In this document: positions 34,913 through 43,069 of the stretch, in pieces
How the letters are laid out: every line of letters starts with the position of its first letter
How positions within the stretch are numbered: the first letter of the stretch is position 1
Source: CAYVQU01 sp964453155
GTDB lineage: Bacteria; Chloroflexota; Anaerolineae; Anaerolineales; UBA11858
NCBI GenBank assembly: GCA_964453155.1
Contig: CAYVQU010000005.1
Span: forward strand, 1 to 64,000
DNA: 64,000 nt
Reading direction: 5' to 3'
The notes under the pieces: generated by a model
Seen by the model: the letters and a program-made list of their open reading frames with translations, nothing else
Database searches by the model: none
Told to the model about the DNA's origin: nothing
Translations under genes and position numbers: made by a program

Positions 34913-35916
34913 TATTTTTCTGTGCGTTGGGCGCGAATTTTTTGGAAGATTTGACCCAAGCTTTCACCTTCGCGCGCCAGGGCATAACCGCCAATCACCC
35001 CGGTCAACAAGACATGAAGGAGGTGCCCTACTAAAGCGTAGGCCAGCGAGACCGAAGTCGAGATTCCAAACAAGCTGAAAGCCCCGATCCAGGCACCCTC
35101 ATAAACACCGACATAACTAGGTGAAGAGGGGACCGCAATCCCCAAGCCGACGGTTGCTAACCCAAACGCGGGCCACAGAAATTTAACCGGTTGAATAAAA
35201 GCCAATAGCAAAATATGCTGAAAAACAATCGCCAAAAACCAACTTGCCAGCATAAACCCAAATACCCGCAAGAATCGCCAAGGATCAACCAACGCATCCA
35301 AGCCAGTCAAAAATGCCTGGATTCGTTGGCGTCCCAATTTCGCCAAGATGGGCCAGCGAGAACTCAAGTTTCCGAATTGAACCAGAGCCCATTCCTGATA
35401 ACGGGCTAAAAAATACAGGGCAACCAGCCCCAAAATAACACCACTCCCCACAATAACGGCGACCAAACTGGATTGGTCGGTACCCACCACAAATGGCAGG
35501 GTTCCTAATAATAATCCGGCGGCAAAGATCATATCGAAGGCGCGTTCAATTAAGATGGTGGAGGTTACTCGCCAAAAACCTAAGCCAGTGCGTCCCAACA
35601 AAAATGCCCGACCTAATTCACCGAGACGAAACGGCAAGACATTATTCAGAAAATATCCGGCATTGAGGGTCAAAAATACTCGCTGGAAGGACACCGCTTC
35701 CATTAAAATAGCACGCCAGGCCCAGGTCCGCAAGAAGTATGAAAACACATAAACAGGCAGGGCCAGCAGCAGGTATTCATACCGGGCCTGTTGGAGGGCG
35801 GCGACAACTTCAGCCCACTCTACGAAGGAAAAGACTACCGCCAGGGCGATCAGACTAATAGCGAGGCCGGGTAAAATTCGCCAGAAATCGCGGCGGGATT
35901 TCGTTTTTTCAGTCAT
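34912..35916 (-). CDS. Flippase-like / LPG-synthase transmembrane-domain protein
   Basis: A protein of 334 aa with about eight membrane helices. Typical family segments are RTWAWRAIL, LNAGYFLNNVLPFRLGELGRAFLLG and PSSPSYVGVYEGAWIGAF near the end. It belongs to the UPF0104/AglD-like group, linked to lipid or glycolipid transfer across membranes. In this setting it could flip or use lipid-linked sugars made by the cluster. It overlaps the lepA stop by eight bases, so it is probably translated from an mRNA shared with lepA. Confidence 0.83.
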   Translation of the reverse strand: MTEKTKSRRDFWRILPGLAISLIALAVVFSFVEWAEVVAALQQARYEYLLLALPVYVFSYFLRTWAWRAILMEAVSFQRVFLTLNAGYFLNNVLPFRLGELGRAFLLGRTGLGFWRVTSTILIERAFDMIFAAGLLLGTLPFVVGTDQSSLVAVIVGSGVILGLVALYFLARYQEWALVQFGNLSSRWPILAKLGRQRIQAFLTGLDALVDPWRFLRVFGFMLASWFLAIVFQHILLLAFIQPVKFLWPAFGLATVGLGIAVPSSPSYVGVYEGAWIGAFSLFGISTSVSLAYALVGHLLHVLLTGVIGGYALAREGESLGQIFQKIRAQRTEK

Positions 35917-37711
35917 CCCCCAACCTTAGAACGGCCAGGAAGGCTTCCTGCGGGATTTCGACATGTCCCACCATCTTCATGCGTTTCTTGCCTTTTTTCT
36001 GTTTCTCGAGCAATTTACGTTTACGAGATACATCCCCGCCATAGCACTTGGCAAGCACATCTTTGCGCAGTGCTTTGACCGTGGCCCGGGAGATCACCCG
36101 GTTGGCCGCGGAGGCCTGAATGGGGACTTCGAATAACTGACGCGGGATCAATTTGCGCAATTTGGTGACCAGCCGCTGCCCTTTGTGATAGGCATCATCC
36201 CGATGAACGATCAAGGCAAAAGCATCTACCGGTTCTTTACTGACCAAAACTTCAAGTTTGACCAGATCATCCCGCCGATATTCCAGGAATTGGTAATCCA
36301 TGGAGGCATAGCCGCGGGTCCGGGCTTTGAGTTGGTCAAAGAAATCGACGATTAATTCGCCGAGGGGAATCTCAAAGTTTAACTGAACTCGGTTTGGGGT
36401 CGGATAATCCTGTTCGAGGAATCTGCCCCGTTTTTTGGTGACCAAATCCATCACAGTCCCGTAATAATCGGTGGGCGTGAAGATTTGGAGATTCATCCAC
36501 GGTTCCCGAATTTCGGTGATATCGCCTTCATTAGGGAGTTCGGCGGGGGAATCGATCAAAATGGTATCCCCGGTGTTCATGACAACCTGATATTCCACTG
36601 AAGGCGCGGTGAAAATGACGTCGAGATCATATTCGCGCTCCAACCGTTCTTGGATGATCTCCATGTGGAACATTCCTAAAAATCCGCAGCGAAAACCGAA
36701 GTTGAGGGCCTGGGAGGTTTCCGGCTCGTAAGAAAGCGCGGCATCGTTCAGTTGCAATTTGGCTAACGCATCCCGCAAATTCTCATAATCTTCACCTTCA
36801 ACCGGATAAACCCCGGCAAAAACCATCGATTTGGGGTGCTGATAACCCGGCAGCGGTTCCGTGGAGGGGTTTTTTGCCAGCGTTACGGTATCACCGACCC
36901 GACATTGCTCAATCGTTTTTAACCCCGTTGCGATATACCCTACTTCCCCGGAAGAAATTTTATCCACCCCGGTCATGCGCGGCGTGAAGACCCCAATCTC
37001 AACTGGTTTGATGTTGGCATCGGTCGCGATTAACTTCAGATTGTCAGTCCCGGTTAATTCGCCGTCAAACACGCGGACGTAAGCCACTACGCCTTTATAG
37101 GAATCGTAGTGTGTATCAAAAATTAAGGCCCGGAGGGTTTTCTCAGAGTCACCTTGGGGCGGAGAAATATTTTCGATAACGGTGCCCAAAACCGGTTCCA
37201 CATTCATCCCCGCTTTAGCCGAGATTTGGAGAATGTCTTCGGGATCGGTTCCCAACAGGTTACTGATCTCGTCAGCAATTTCATCCGGTCGAGCTGAGAG
37301 CAGATCGATTTTGTTGATGAGGGGGATGATTTCGAGGTCAGCTTCGAGGGCCAGATAGAGATTGGCCAGAGTTTGGGCTTCCATCCCCTGGGAGGCGTCA
37401 ACGACGAGGAGAGCCCCCTCACAAGCATACAACGCCCGGCTAACTTCATAGCCAAAGTCCACATGGCCGGGGGTGTCGATCAAGTTGAGCTCATAGGTCT
37501 CACCATCGGGCGCGGTGTAATCCATTCGCACGGCAGAGGCTTTGATAGTGACACCTTTCTCACGCTCCAAATCCATGGAATCGAGGACCTGATCGGTCAT
37601 CTCACGGTCGGAGATGGTGCCCGTCAATTGTAACAGCCGATCAGCCAGGGTCGATTTGCCATGATCGATATGGGCGATAATACAAAAGTTTCGAATTCTT
37701 TCTGGTTGCAT
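35909..37711 (-). CDS. lepA: Elongation factor 4
   Basis: A protein of 600 aa, the normal length. The GTPase motifs are AHIDHGKST, switch II DTPGHVDF and NKIDLLSARPDE. The LepA-specific C-terminal part has FRCGFLGMFHMEI, ANRVISRATVKALRKDVLAKCYGGDVSRKRKLLEKQKKGKKRMK. It acts on stalled ribosomes by back-translocation. The start is the first ATG before the conserved RNFCIIAH. Confidence 0.98.
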   Translation of the reverse strand: MQPERIRNFCIIAHIDHGKSTLADRLLQLTGTISDREMTDQVLDSMDLEREKGVTIKASAVRMDYTAPDGETYELNLIDTPGHVDFGYEVSRALYACEGALLVVDASQGMEAQTLANLYLALEADLEIIPLINKIDLLSARPDEIADEISNLLGTDPEDILQISAKAGMNVEPVLGTVIENISPPQGDSEKTLRALIFDTHYDSYKGVVAYVRVFDGELTGTDNLKLIATDANIKPVEIGVFTPRMTGVDKISSGEVGYIATGLKTIEQCRVGDTVTLAKNPSTEPLPGYQHPKSMVFAGVYPVEGEDYENLRDALAKLQLNDAALSYEPETSQALNFGFRCGFLGMFHMEIIQERLEREYDLDVIFTAPSVEYQVVMNTGDTILIDSPAELPNEGDITEIREPWMNLQIFTPTDYYGTVMDLVTKKRGRFLEQDYPTPNRVQLNFEIPLGELIVDFFDQLKARTRGYASMDYQFLEYRRDDLVKLEVLVSKEPVDAFALIVHRDDAYHKGQRLVTKLRKLIPRQLFEVPIQASAANRVISRATVKALRKDVLAKCYGGDVSRKRKLLEKQKKGKKRMKMVGHVEIPQEAFLAVLRLGDD

Positions 37712-37738
37712 AGCGGGGGGTAGTATACCCGATGAATG

Positions 37739-37811
37739 CGGATTGGAGAATGGGGATAGAGATAGAGAATGGGGATTTGGGATTGCCTCTATCTCCCCTC
37801 TCTATCTCTAT
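37739..37811. repeat. Inverted array of ATAGAG units at the end of the MFS gene
   Basis: GGATAGAGATAGAGA-type units (about 37753-37767) are mirrored by TCTCTATCTCTATC (about 37798-37811), with related GGGGATT units between. The array reaches into the MFS gene, so its last codons (DRDREGR) are repeat-derived. Confidence 0.8.
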
Positions 37812-39036
37812 CTTCTACCCGTACAAATATATAAATGAGGAGAGTGATGGCTCCCAAGGCCGCCAGCGCGATCCCCACGCCAAAGAGATCAGCCAGGTAG
37901 CCGAGGAGCGGGGCAAAGATGGCGGCCAGGATGGTGGTGAATTGGGCTTCGACAGACAAGCCGGAGGCCATGACGCGGTGAGAGATTTGATCGCTAACGA
38001 AGGCCACATTCATCGGTTTCCGTAGGTTTTGGAGAAGGTAGAAACCCAGGAAAACGAGGATAGATATGATGCTTAGGTTCCAGGAGTTTGCGAGTCCGGC
38101 GATGAGCATGAATAGCACCCCTAAAATGAAGGTCAGGTTGATGGGTCTGGCTACATTTTCAAAGCGGCGGCTGACCTGATCCGCGCTGCGGGAAGCATAA
38201 CTGGTCAACAAATAAATGCCAAAGTAGACCAAACCAATGACAATGCCACTCCGTTTTACATCGTCGGTGATCAAGAACAGGGGCAATGACAAAGCAAAGA
38301 TCTCTAGAATCGGTTGGAGGTAATCTTTGGTGGCTTTGAACAAGGCTGAAAAGCTAGCACTGTTGAGAATGGCACGCATCGCGTGTCGATCGGTGAAAAT
38401 CCCGAAAAAATCTTTAAAAGTAATTTTAGTTTGTTCCAGGAGAAATCCTTGGTCAAGCTGGATCAATTCACCATCCAATTCGGCAGGATAGGTTGCCAAA
38501 TTGATTAAATCCAGCACATAGGGGATTGTTGCTGCCAAAAACATCAGGCGATAATCGCCGGTATAGAAGAGCAACGCAGCCGCGATCAGGGAGTTAATCG
38601 CCGAACCAAATTGGGACGCGGCCCGGGTCCGGCCATAATAGGCAACTTTTTGACCCAGCCAATCATTGATTTTCAAATATTCTAAAATGAGGGCTTTGTG
38701 GGTTCCCGAACGAAAAGCCTCCCCGATACCAAACAAGACCATCGCCAGGGCATATATGTAGAAATCGGTAAACGAAAAGAATATCAGAAACGATACGATG
38801 TAGGCCGAAAACGCCAACACCATCGCTTTACGCCGTCCGAGAGCATCCGCGAAAACTCCCGTCGGGATTTCCATCAGATTATTGGTCAACTCTCGGATGG
38901 AAATCAAAACCCCAATTTCCAAAAAACTCAATCCCGCAGCCCGGAAAATTAGAATGATGAAGGGTTCAAAGAAGCGTAGATTTTTTAGAAACCCATAAGC
39001 TGAAAAACGATAAAACTGGCGATCTTTGGTGATCAT
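37789..39036 (-). CDS. MFS transporter
   Basis: About 415 aa from the ATG at 39036, where GGGAGGG precedes the start by a few bases. Twelve hydrophobic helices are visible, with the MFS loop motif GVFADALGRRKAMV between helices 2 and 3. The substrate is unknown. The C-terminus is encoded by an ATAGAG repeat and is probably not conserved. Copy C of the double-stem repeat lies just upstream. Confidence 0.85.
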   Translation of the reverse strand: MITKDRQFYRFSAYGFLKNLRFFEPFIILIFRAAGLSFLEIGVLISIRELTNNLMEIPTGVFADALGRRKAMVLAFSAYIVSFLIFFSFTDFYIYALAMVLFGIGEAFRSGTHKALILEYLKINDWLGQKVAYYGRTRAASQFGSAINSLIAAALLFYTGDYRLMFLAATIPYVLDLINLATYPAELDGELIQLDQGFLLEQTKITFKDFFGIFTDRHAMRAILNSASFSALFKATKDYLQPILEIFALSLPLFLITDDVKRSGIVIGLVYFGIYLLTSYASRSADQVSRRFENVARPINLTFILGVLFMLIAGLANSWNLSIISILVFLGFYLLQNLRKPMNVAFVSDQISHRVMASGLSVEAQFTTILAAIFAPLLGYLADLFGVGIALAALGAITLLIYIFVRVEDRDREGR

Positions 39037-39090
39037 TGGCCCTCCCAGATAATTTGTGTTTTTCAATTGTAAATGATTTATCCCCAAAAA

Positions 39091-39197
39091 GCAGATTTCG
39101 GTCAGAACATCATTGAAAATGCGTGCTCAAACTGAAATCTGGTAATGTTTTGCGGTAGATGTTGCTAATCTTTTACCTAACAAAAACCGCAAAACAC
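39091..39197. repeat. Double-stem dispersed repeat, copy C
   Basis: CAGATTTCGGT (39092-39102) pairs with ACTGAAATCTG (39131-39141) around 28 bases. After the spacer GTAA, TGTTTTGCGGT (39146-39156) pairs with ACCGCAAAACA (39186-39196) around 29 bases. Geometry and the GCGGT/ACCGC core match copy B, while the outer stem bases differ on both sides together. It lies between the terminator at 39197 and the MFS start. Confidence 0.8.
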
Positions 39198-39223
39198 AAA
39201 AGCCCCCTCGATTTGAGGGGGCT
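39197..39223 (-). terminator. Terminator of the 39243 gene
   Basis: AGCCCCCTC (39201-39209) pairs with GAGGGGGCT (39215-39223) around a five-base loop, followed by TTTTGTGTTTTG on the minus strand. Confidence 0.88.
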
Positions 39224-39242
39224 GCAGTTCGAATTGAAAAAA

Positions 39243-40373
39243 TTACTCGATAGGCTCTAGGAAGTAGAACGGGTTACCAATTGAACCTTCGGCGGCCCAA
39301 CCGGTGATGCCATCATCTTTCTCAACCTGCCACCACATGTAAGCGCCTTCTTGATGGGGTAAACATTCCGGGCCACCAACAACCTCAATTTGTGAATTAT
39401 AGAAGAGTGAACCAGAGAGGTTATTTTCTATTCCAGGCGAATCTCGCAAATTCAAGTTCGTCATCACCCGCGCAGTCTGACCAATTTCTAACCGCGGCGG
39501 CAATGCCAGCGGACAGTCAACTTGCGCCGGAGCGGTTTGTTGTTCTTCAACAACGGGTTCGACAACCATATCCCAGTTCATGGTTGCTGCATTCCAAACA
39601 TATTGGGGATTACCATCCGCATCGGGTACTACCCAATCGCCATCTTCATTTGAGACTGGCTGGGTATTTGCAGACAAATTGGCTGTCAGATCGGCAGGGA
39701 TAACCGGTACCCAGTGTCCGTTGTCAGCATCCAATGTATAAGCTGCCGTTCCATCCGGCGTCAGAATTTCTCCGGTATCAGCATTATAGTTCCATTCGAA
39801 ATCAGCTGTGGGAAAAGCAGGAACTTCTGGTTCGGTGACTACTTCGCTGGCAACTTTGTCCCAGGTCAAGGTGTCAGCATTCCAGTTATAGAGGGCGGTA
39901 CCATCATCGGCAACGACTTGCCAGCCATCAATATCATTCCCGGCCAGTTTCGAACCTGCAGGGAAATCGGCAGTCATATCTTCGGCAATAAATGGTTCCC
40001 AAGTCCCACTTTCAGCGTTTAATCGATAGGCTGGGTTGCCATCAACCGTATATAACACTCCTTCTTCAGGGTTGTAGTTGAAAGCGGTTCCAGATGACGG
40101 AAAATCGGGCAGTTCCATTTCTGGTTGCTCAACTTCTTCAGCAGTTTCGGTCGCCTGTTCTTCGATGGGTTCTTCTTTTTCCTGGTTTTGATCGCCAGAA
40201 TCATCCCCAGTTTCTGCTTCTACGCCAGTAATCTCCTGCGATTCTTCTACAACTGGGACCTCAGCCACAACTTCAGCGGCCTGATTTTGCATTTGGATTA
40301 ATAGGACAACGATAATCACAACCAAAACTGTCGCGACAACGAATTTAAATATATCGAACGTTCTAGTATTCAT
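39243..40373 (-). CDS. Membrane-anchored protein with duplicated Trp/Tyr-rich module and SH3-like domain
   Basis: A protein of 376 aa. One N-terminal membrane helix (about 11-27) is followed by an acidic, Glu-rich stalk (about 35-90). Two modules of some 86 residues follow (about 93-180 and 195-285), sharing FNYNPEEG/WNYNADTG, AYRLNAESGTWEP/AYTLDADNGHWVP and LYNWNADTLTWD/QYVWNAATMNWD. The last 80 residues form a bacterial SH3-like domain (ARVMTNLNLRDSPG, GITGWAAEGSIG). I do not recognise the duplicated module. It lies nine bases after the helix-hairpin-helix gene and may work with it. Confidence 0.72.
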   Translation of the reverse strand: MNTRTFDIFKFVVATVLVVIIVVLLIQMQNQAAEVVAEVPVVEESQEITGVEAETGDDSGDQNQEKEEPIEEQATETAEEVEQPEMELPDFPSSGTAFNYNPEEGVLYTVDGNPAYRLNAESGTWEPFIAEDMTADFPAGSKLAGNDIDGWQVVADDGTALYNWNADTLTWDKVASEVVTEPEVPAFPTADFEWNYNADTGEILTPDGTAAYTLDADNGHWVPVIPADLTANLSANTQPVSNEDGDWVVPDADGNPQYVWNAATMNWDMVVEPVVEEQQTAPAQVDCPLALPPRLEIGQTARVMTNLNLRDSPGIENNLSGSLFYNSQIEVVGGPECLPHQEGAYMWWQVEKDDGITGWAAEGSIGNPFYFLEPIE

Positions 40374-40382
40374 CCGCTTGTC

Positions 40383-41120
40383 CTAATCGATCTGATGATC
40401 AATCTCGGCCAATTCCCGAGCCTGACGGATCAATTCATCTTCATCCGCGAGACGTTTGATATCTTCGCCGACTACCGCCTCCAAATCAGCGGGGGTCAAT
40501 GTACCTAAATGAGCGTAGGTGTAAATTCCGGCTTCATTGAGTTTCTTCTCGATTACTGGGCCGATACCTTTAATTTTGCTGAGTTTGTCGGGGATCAGGT
40601 CTCCGGCCAAAATTGTGGCTCGATTGATTAGGGCCTCTTCATTTGCTAGACGTTTGATATCGTCCCCAACAATTTCTTCCAATTGATGTGGTGAAAGGGC
40701 TCCCAATTGGGAATAAGTTTGAATACCAGCCGCATTTAATTTCTTTTGAATAACCGCCCCAATACCCTTGATTTTGGTAAGATCATCTGGAACGATTTCT
40801 TCTTCGGGTTCGGCCTCAACTTCAATGGCGGCTGCACTACGAGTTTCTTGTTCTCCAGATTCAACTTTTTCTGGGGTTGGATCGGCTTGAGCACCGGCAA
40901 CGGTTTCGATTTCGGTTCTGAGGTTCTGATTTTCAGTCTCTAATTTCGTGACTTTCTCATTAAAATCAGCATTTTGTTGACGTAAGCGATCGACTTCAGA
41001 CTTGAGGGTTTCAGTCTCAGATTTACACTTCTTACGCCAATAGAAAAAGTCAATGATCCATTCGATCACCCAGCCGACCAGCAAACCGATGACAAACGCT
41101 AAGATTACATTGGTATTCAT
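40383..41120 (-). CDS. Membrane-anchored coiled-coil protein with two helix-hairpin-helix repeats
   Basis: A protein of 245 aa. A membrane helix (about 5-25) precedes a coiled coil (about 33-75) and an acidic linker. Two near-identical repeats of about 68 residues follow, each starting KIKGIGAVIQKKLNAAGI or KIKGIGPVIEKKLNEAGI and ending in VGDDIKRLA or VGEDIKRLA. These are DUF4332/HhH-type units that in other proteins bind nucleic acid or mediate assembly. Its role here is unknown. It is the first gene of a two-gene unit with the SH3 protein. Confidence 0.75.
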   Translation of the reverse strand: MNTNVILAFVIGLLVGWVIEWIIDFFYWRKKCKSETETLKSEVDRLRQQNADFNEKVTKLETENQNLRTEIETVAGAQADPTPEKVESGEQETRSAAAIEVEAEPEEEIVPDDLTKIKGIGAVIQKKLNAAGIQTYSQLGALSPHQLEEIVGDDIKRLANEEALINRATILAGDLIPDKLSKIKGIGPVIEKKLNEAGIYTYAHLGTLTPADLEAVVGEDIKRLADEDELIRQARELAEIDHQID

Positions 41121-41212
41121 TTATTTTACTCCTAAAAATTGAGTTTATGATGGTTTTCCGCCACCACAAATGAGATGCTACCGGGTTCACTATTCTTACC
41201 CTGGGAAAATGA

Positions 41213-42022
41213 TCACCGTTCCGAATTTTCTTCCATTTGTGGAACTACACAAGTAACCAACTTCTGGATATTATCTCCAGAAACAACCTCGACTTGAGGA
41301 AATGTGAGCCAGGCTAAAAACTCTACATTTCCTTTCGGTCCTAACACCGGAGAACGGGCCAGACCCCTAATCTCAAAACCCGTTTCGACGACAAATGAAA
41401 GCACCTCTGCCAACACCTGGCGATGAATTTCGGGATTCCTCACCACTCCTTTGCCACGGGCCACTTGTTTCCGCCCGGCCTCGAATTGGGGCTTGATGAG
41501 CGCCAAGGCCTCCCCCGCCTCCCCCCAGGCCTTAATTACGGGTAATAAAATCTTCAACGAAATAAATGAAGCATCGATCGTTACAAAATCAATGGTTTCT
41601 GGCAGGGATTCAACATATCGAGCATTGGTCCCCTCCATGACGACTACCCGGGGATCATTCCGCATTTTCCAATGCAAAATCCCTTGCCCCACATCAATGG
41701 CATAGACCTTCTCAGCCCCATTTTGCAGCAAACAATCGGTAAATCCACCTGTGGAGGCCCCCACATCGGCGCAGATTTTGCCGTTTACGTCCAGATCGAA
41801 AGTTTCAAACGCGGCGGCCAATTTATCTCCACCACGGGAGACAAACCGCGGGCCATGATCTACCGTCAACGCCACGTTGTCAGCGATCTTGTGCGAGGGT
41901 TTCGAGACCACCTGCCCGTCCGCCCTCACCTGTCCGGCCATCACTAGCCGTTGGGCCAAAGACCGACTCTCTACCAACCCTCTCTCCACCAATAAAACAT
42001 CTACCCGAACTTTTTTCGACAT
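41213..42022 (-). CDS. tlyA: TlyA-family rRNA 2'-O-methyltransferase / hemolysin A homologue
   Basis: About 269 aa from the ATG at 42022, the first Met before the S4 domain (VRVDVLLVERGLVESRSLAQRLVMAGQV). The FtsJ-like domain has ADVGASTGGFTDCLL for SAM, IDVGQGILHW, and KPQFEAGRKQV with the catalytic Lys. TlyA methylates 16S and 23S rRNA cytidines in other bacteria. There is no Shine-Dalgarno; a TACAAT box lies seven bases before the ATG, so the mRNA may be leaderless. Confidence 0.93.
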   Translation of the reverse strand: MSKKVRVDVLLVERGLVESRSLAQRLVMAGQVRADGQVVSKPSHKIADNVALTVDHGPRFVSRGGDKLAAAFETFDLDVNGKICADVGASTGGFTDCLLQNGAEKVYAIDVGQGILHWKMRNDPRVVVMEGTNARYVESLPETIDFVTIDASFISLKILLPVIKAWGEAGEALALIKPQFEAGRKQVARGKGVVRNPEIHRQVLAEVLSFVVETGFEIRGLARSPVLGPKGNVEFLAWLTFPQVEVVSGDNIQKLVTCVVPQMEENSER

Positions 42023-42065
42023 GGCGCAATTGTAACATTGGTCGATAGCGTCTAATTTGCTCAAG

Positions 42066-42153
42066 AAGTCTAAATGGTCTCAGTAGTCTAACTGGTCAGC
42101 CTCTTTCGACATCTCAGACGAATTAGACCTTTTAGACCTGTCAGACTATTTAG
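42066..42153. repeat. Direct and inverted GTCTAA array between divergent genes
   Basis: The left half (42066-42097) repeats AGTCTAA/ATGGTCT units with a period near seven. The right half (42122-42153) carries the inverted forms TTAGACC and CAGACTATTTAG. The two halves can pair into a long imperfect hairpin. It occupies most of the gap between tlyA and the isoprenoid operon. Confidence 0.8.
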
Positions 42154-42200
42154 CCCAATTCCCAATTGACGATTCACTCAATCCCTAATATCATTTCATC

Positions 42201-43067
42201 ATGTTCACCGCCATCCTCAAAACCATGCGACCCAAACAGTGGGCCAAAAATGTGTTTCTCTTTGTAGGACTCATTTTTGACCGCAAACTAACCAACCCTG
42301 AAGCCATATTCCACACCATTTTAGGGGCTATCCTCTTTAGTCTGATCGCCAGTGTCGTGTATATCGTGAACGACATTGCCGATGTGGAGGCCGACCGCCA
42401 ACACCCCAAAAAACGAACCCGACCCATCGCGGCTGGAACGCTCCCAATCTCAGTTGCCTGGGTTGTGGCCCTCATCATCGTTTTAATCGCGTTCCCCGCG
42501 GCTTATTTCCTGTCGCCGGGTTTTGCCGTGATTGCCATCATTTATCTACTGCTCAACCTGGTGTATTCCAAATGGCTAAAACATATCGTTCTACTTGACA
42601 TTATCATACTGGCCTCATTCTATGTGATCCGTGTGGCTGCGGGCGTGGCCCTGATCGATGTCGTGCGGTTTTCTCCCTGGCTGTATATTTTCACGACCTT
42701 CCTGGCACTCCTTATTGGGACCGGTAAACGCCGCGCCGAACTCGCGCAGCTCGAACCGGGAATGAATACTCGCCGGGTACTCGAGGGTTATACCCTCAAT
42801 TTTCTGGACCAGCTGATCACCCTGGCCTCGGGAATGACCATCATAACCTACAGTCTGTACACCTTCTCGGCCCCCAACCTACCTGAGAATCAAGCTATGA
42901 TGTTCACGATCCCCTTCATTATTTACAGCATCTTTCGTTATCAATATTTGCTGCAAGTCAAAGACACTGGCGGCGCTCCCGAGGAACTTGTCCTTTCAGA
43001 CCGCGCCTTACTGGCCGCTATCCTGCTCTACGGCTTTAGCGTCCTGCTCATTTTCTATATTTTTTAA
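42201..43067 (+). CDS. UbiA-family prenyltransferase, decaprenyl-phosphate phosphoribosyltransferase-like
   Basis: A protein of 288 aa with eight to nine helices. The first Asp-rich motif is NDIADVEADRQHP (Asn57, Asp58, Asp61, Asp65), followed by KKRTRPIAAG. The start MRPKQWAKNVF resembles the DPPR synthase subgroup, which joins phosphoribose to polyprenyl phosphate. Such a product could supply a pentose donor for the GT-C enzymes elsewhere in the window. It opens an operon of five closely packed genes; mevalonate kinase starts two bases after its stop. Confidence 0.82.
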   Translation: MFTAILKTMRPKQWAKNVFLFVGLIFDRKLTNPEAIFHTILGAILFSLIASVVYIVNDIADVEADRQHPKKRTRPIAAGTLPISVAWVVALIIVLIAFPAAYFLSPGFAVIAIIYLLLNLVYSKWLKHIVLLDIIILASFYVIRVAAGVALIDVVRFSPWLYIFTTFLALLIGTGKRRAELAQLEPGMNTRRVLEGYTLNFLDQLITLASGMTIITYSLYTFSAPNLPENQAMMFTIPFIIYSIFRYQYLLQVKDTGGAPEELVLSDRALLAAILLYGFSVLLIFYIF

Positions 43068-43069
43068 TC

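Noticed and set aside
41121..41212. Possible further double-stem copy between the HhH gene and tlyA
   Set aside because: Only one imperfect inverted repeat (TGATGGTTTTCC with GGGAAAATGATCA) with about 40 bases between; no second stem.
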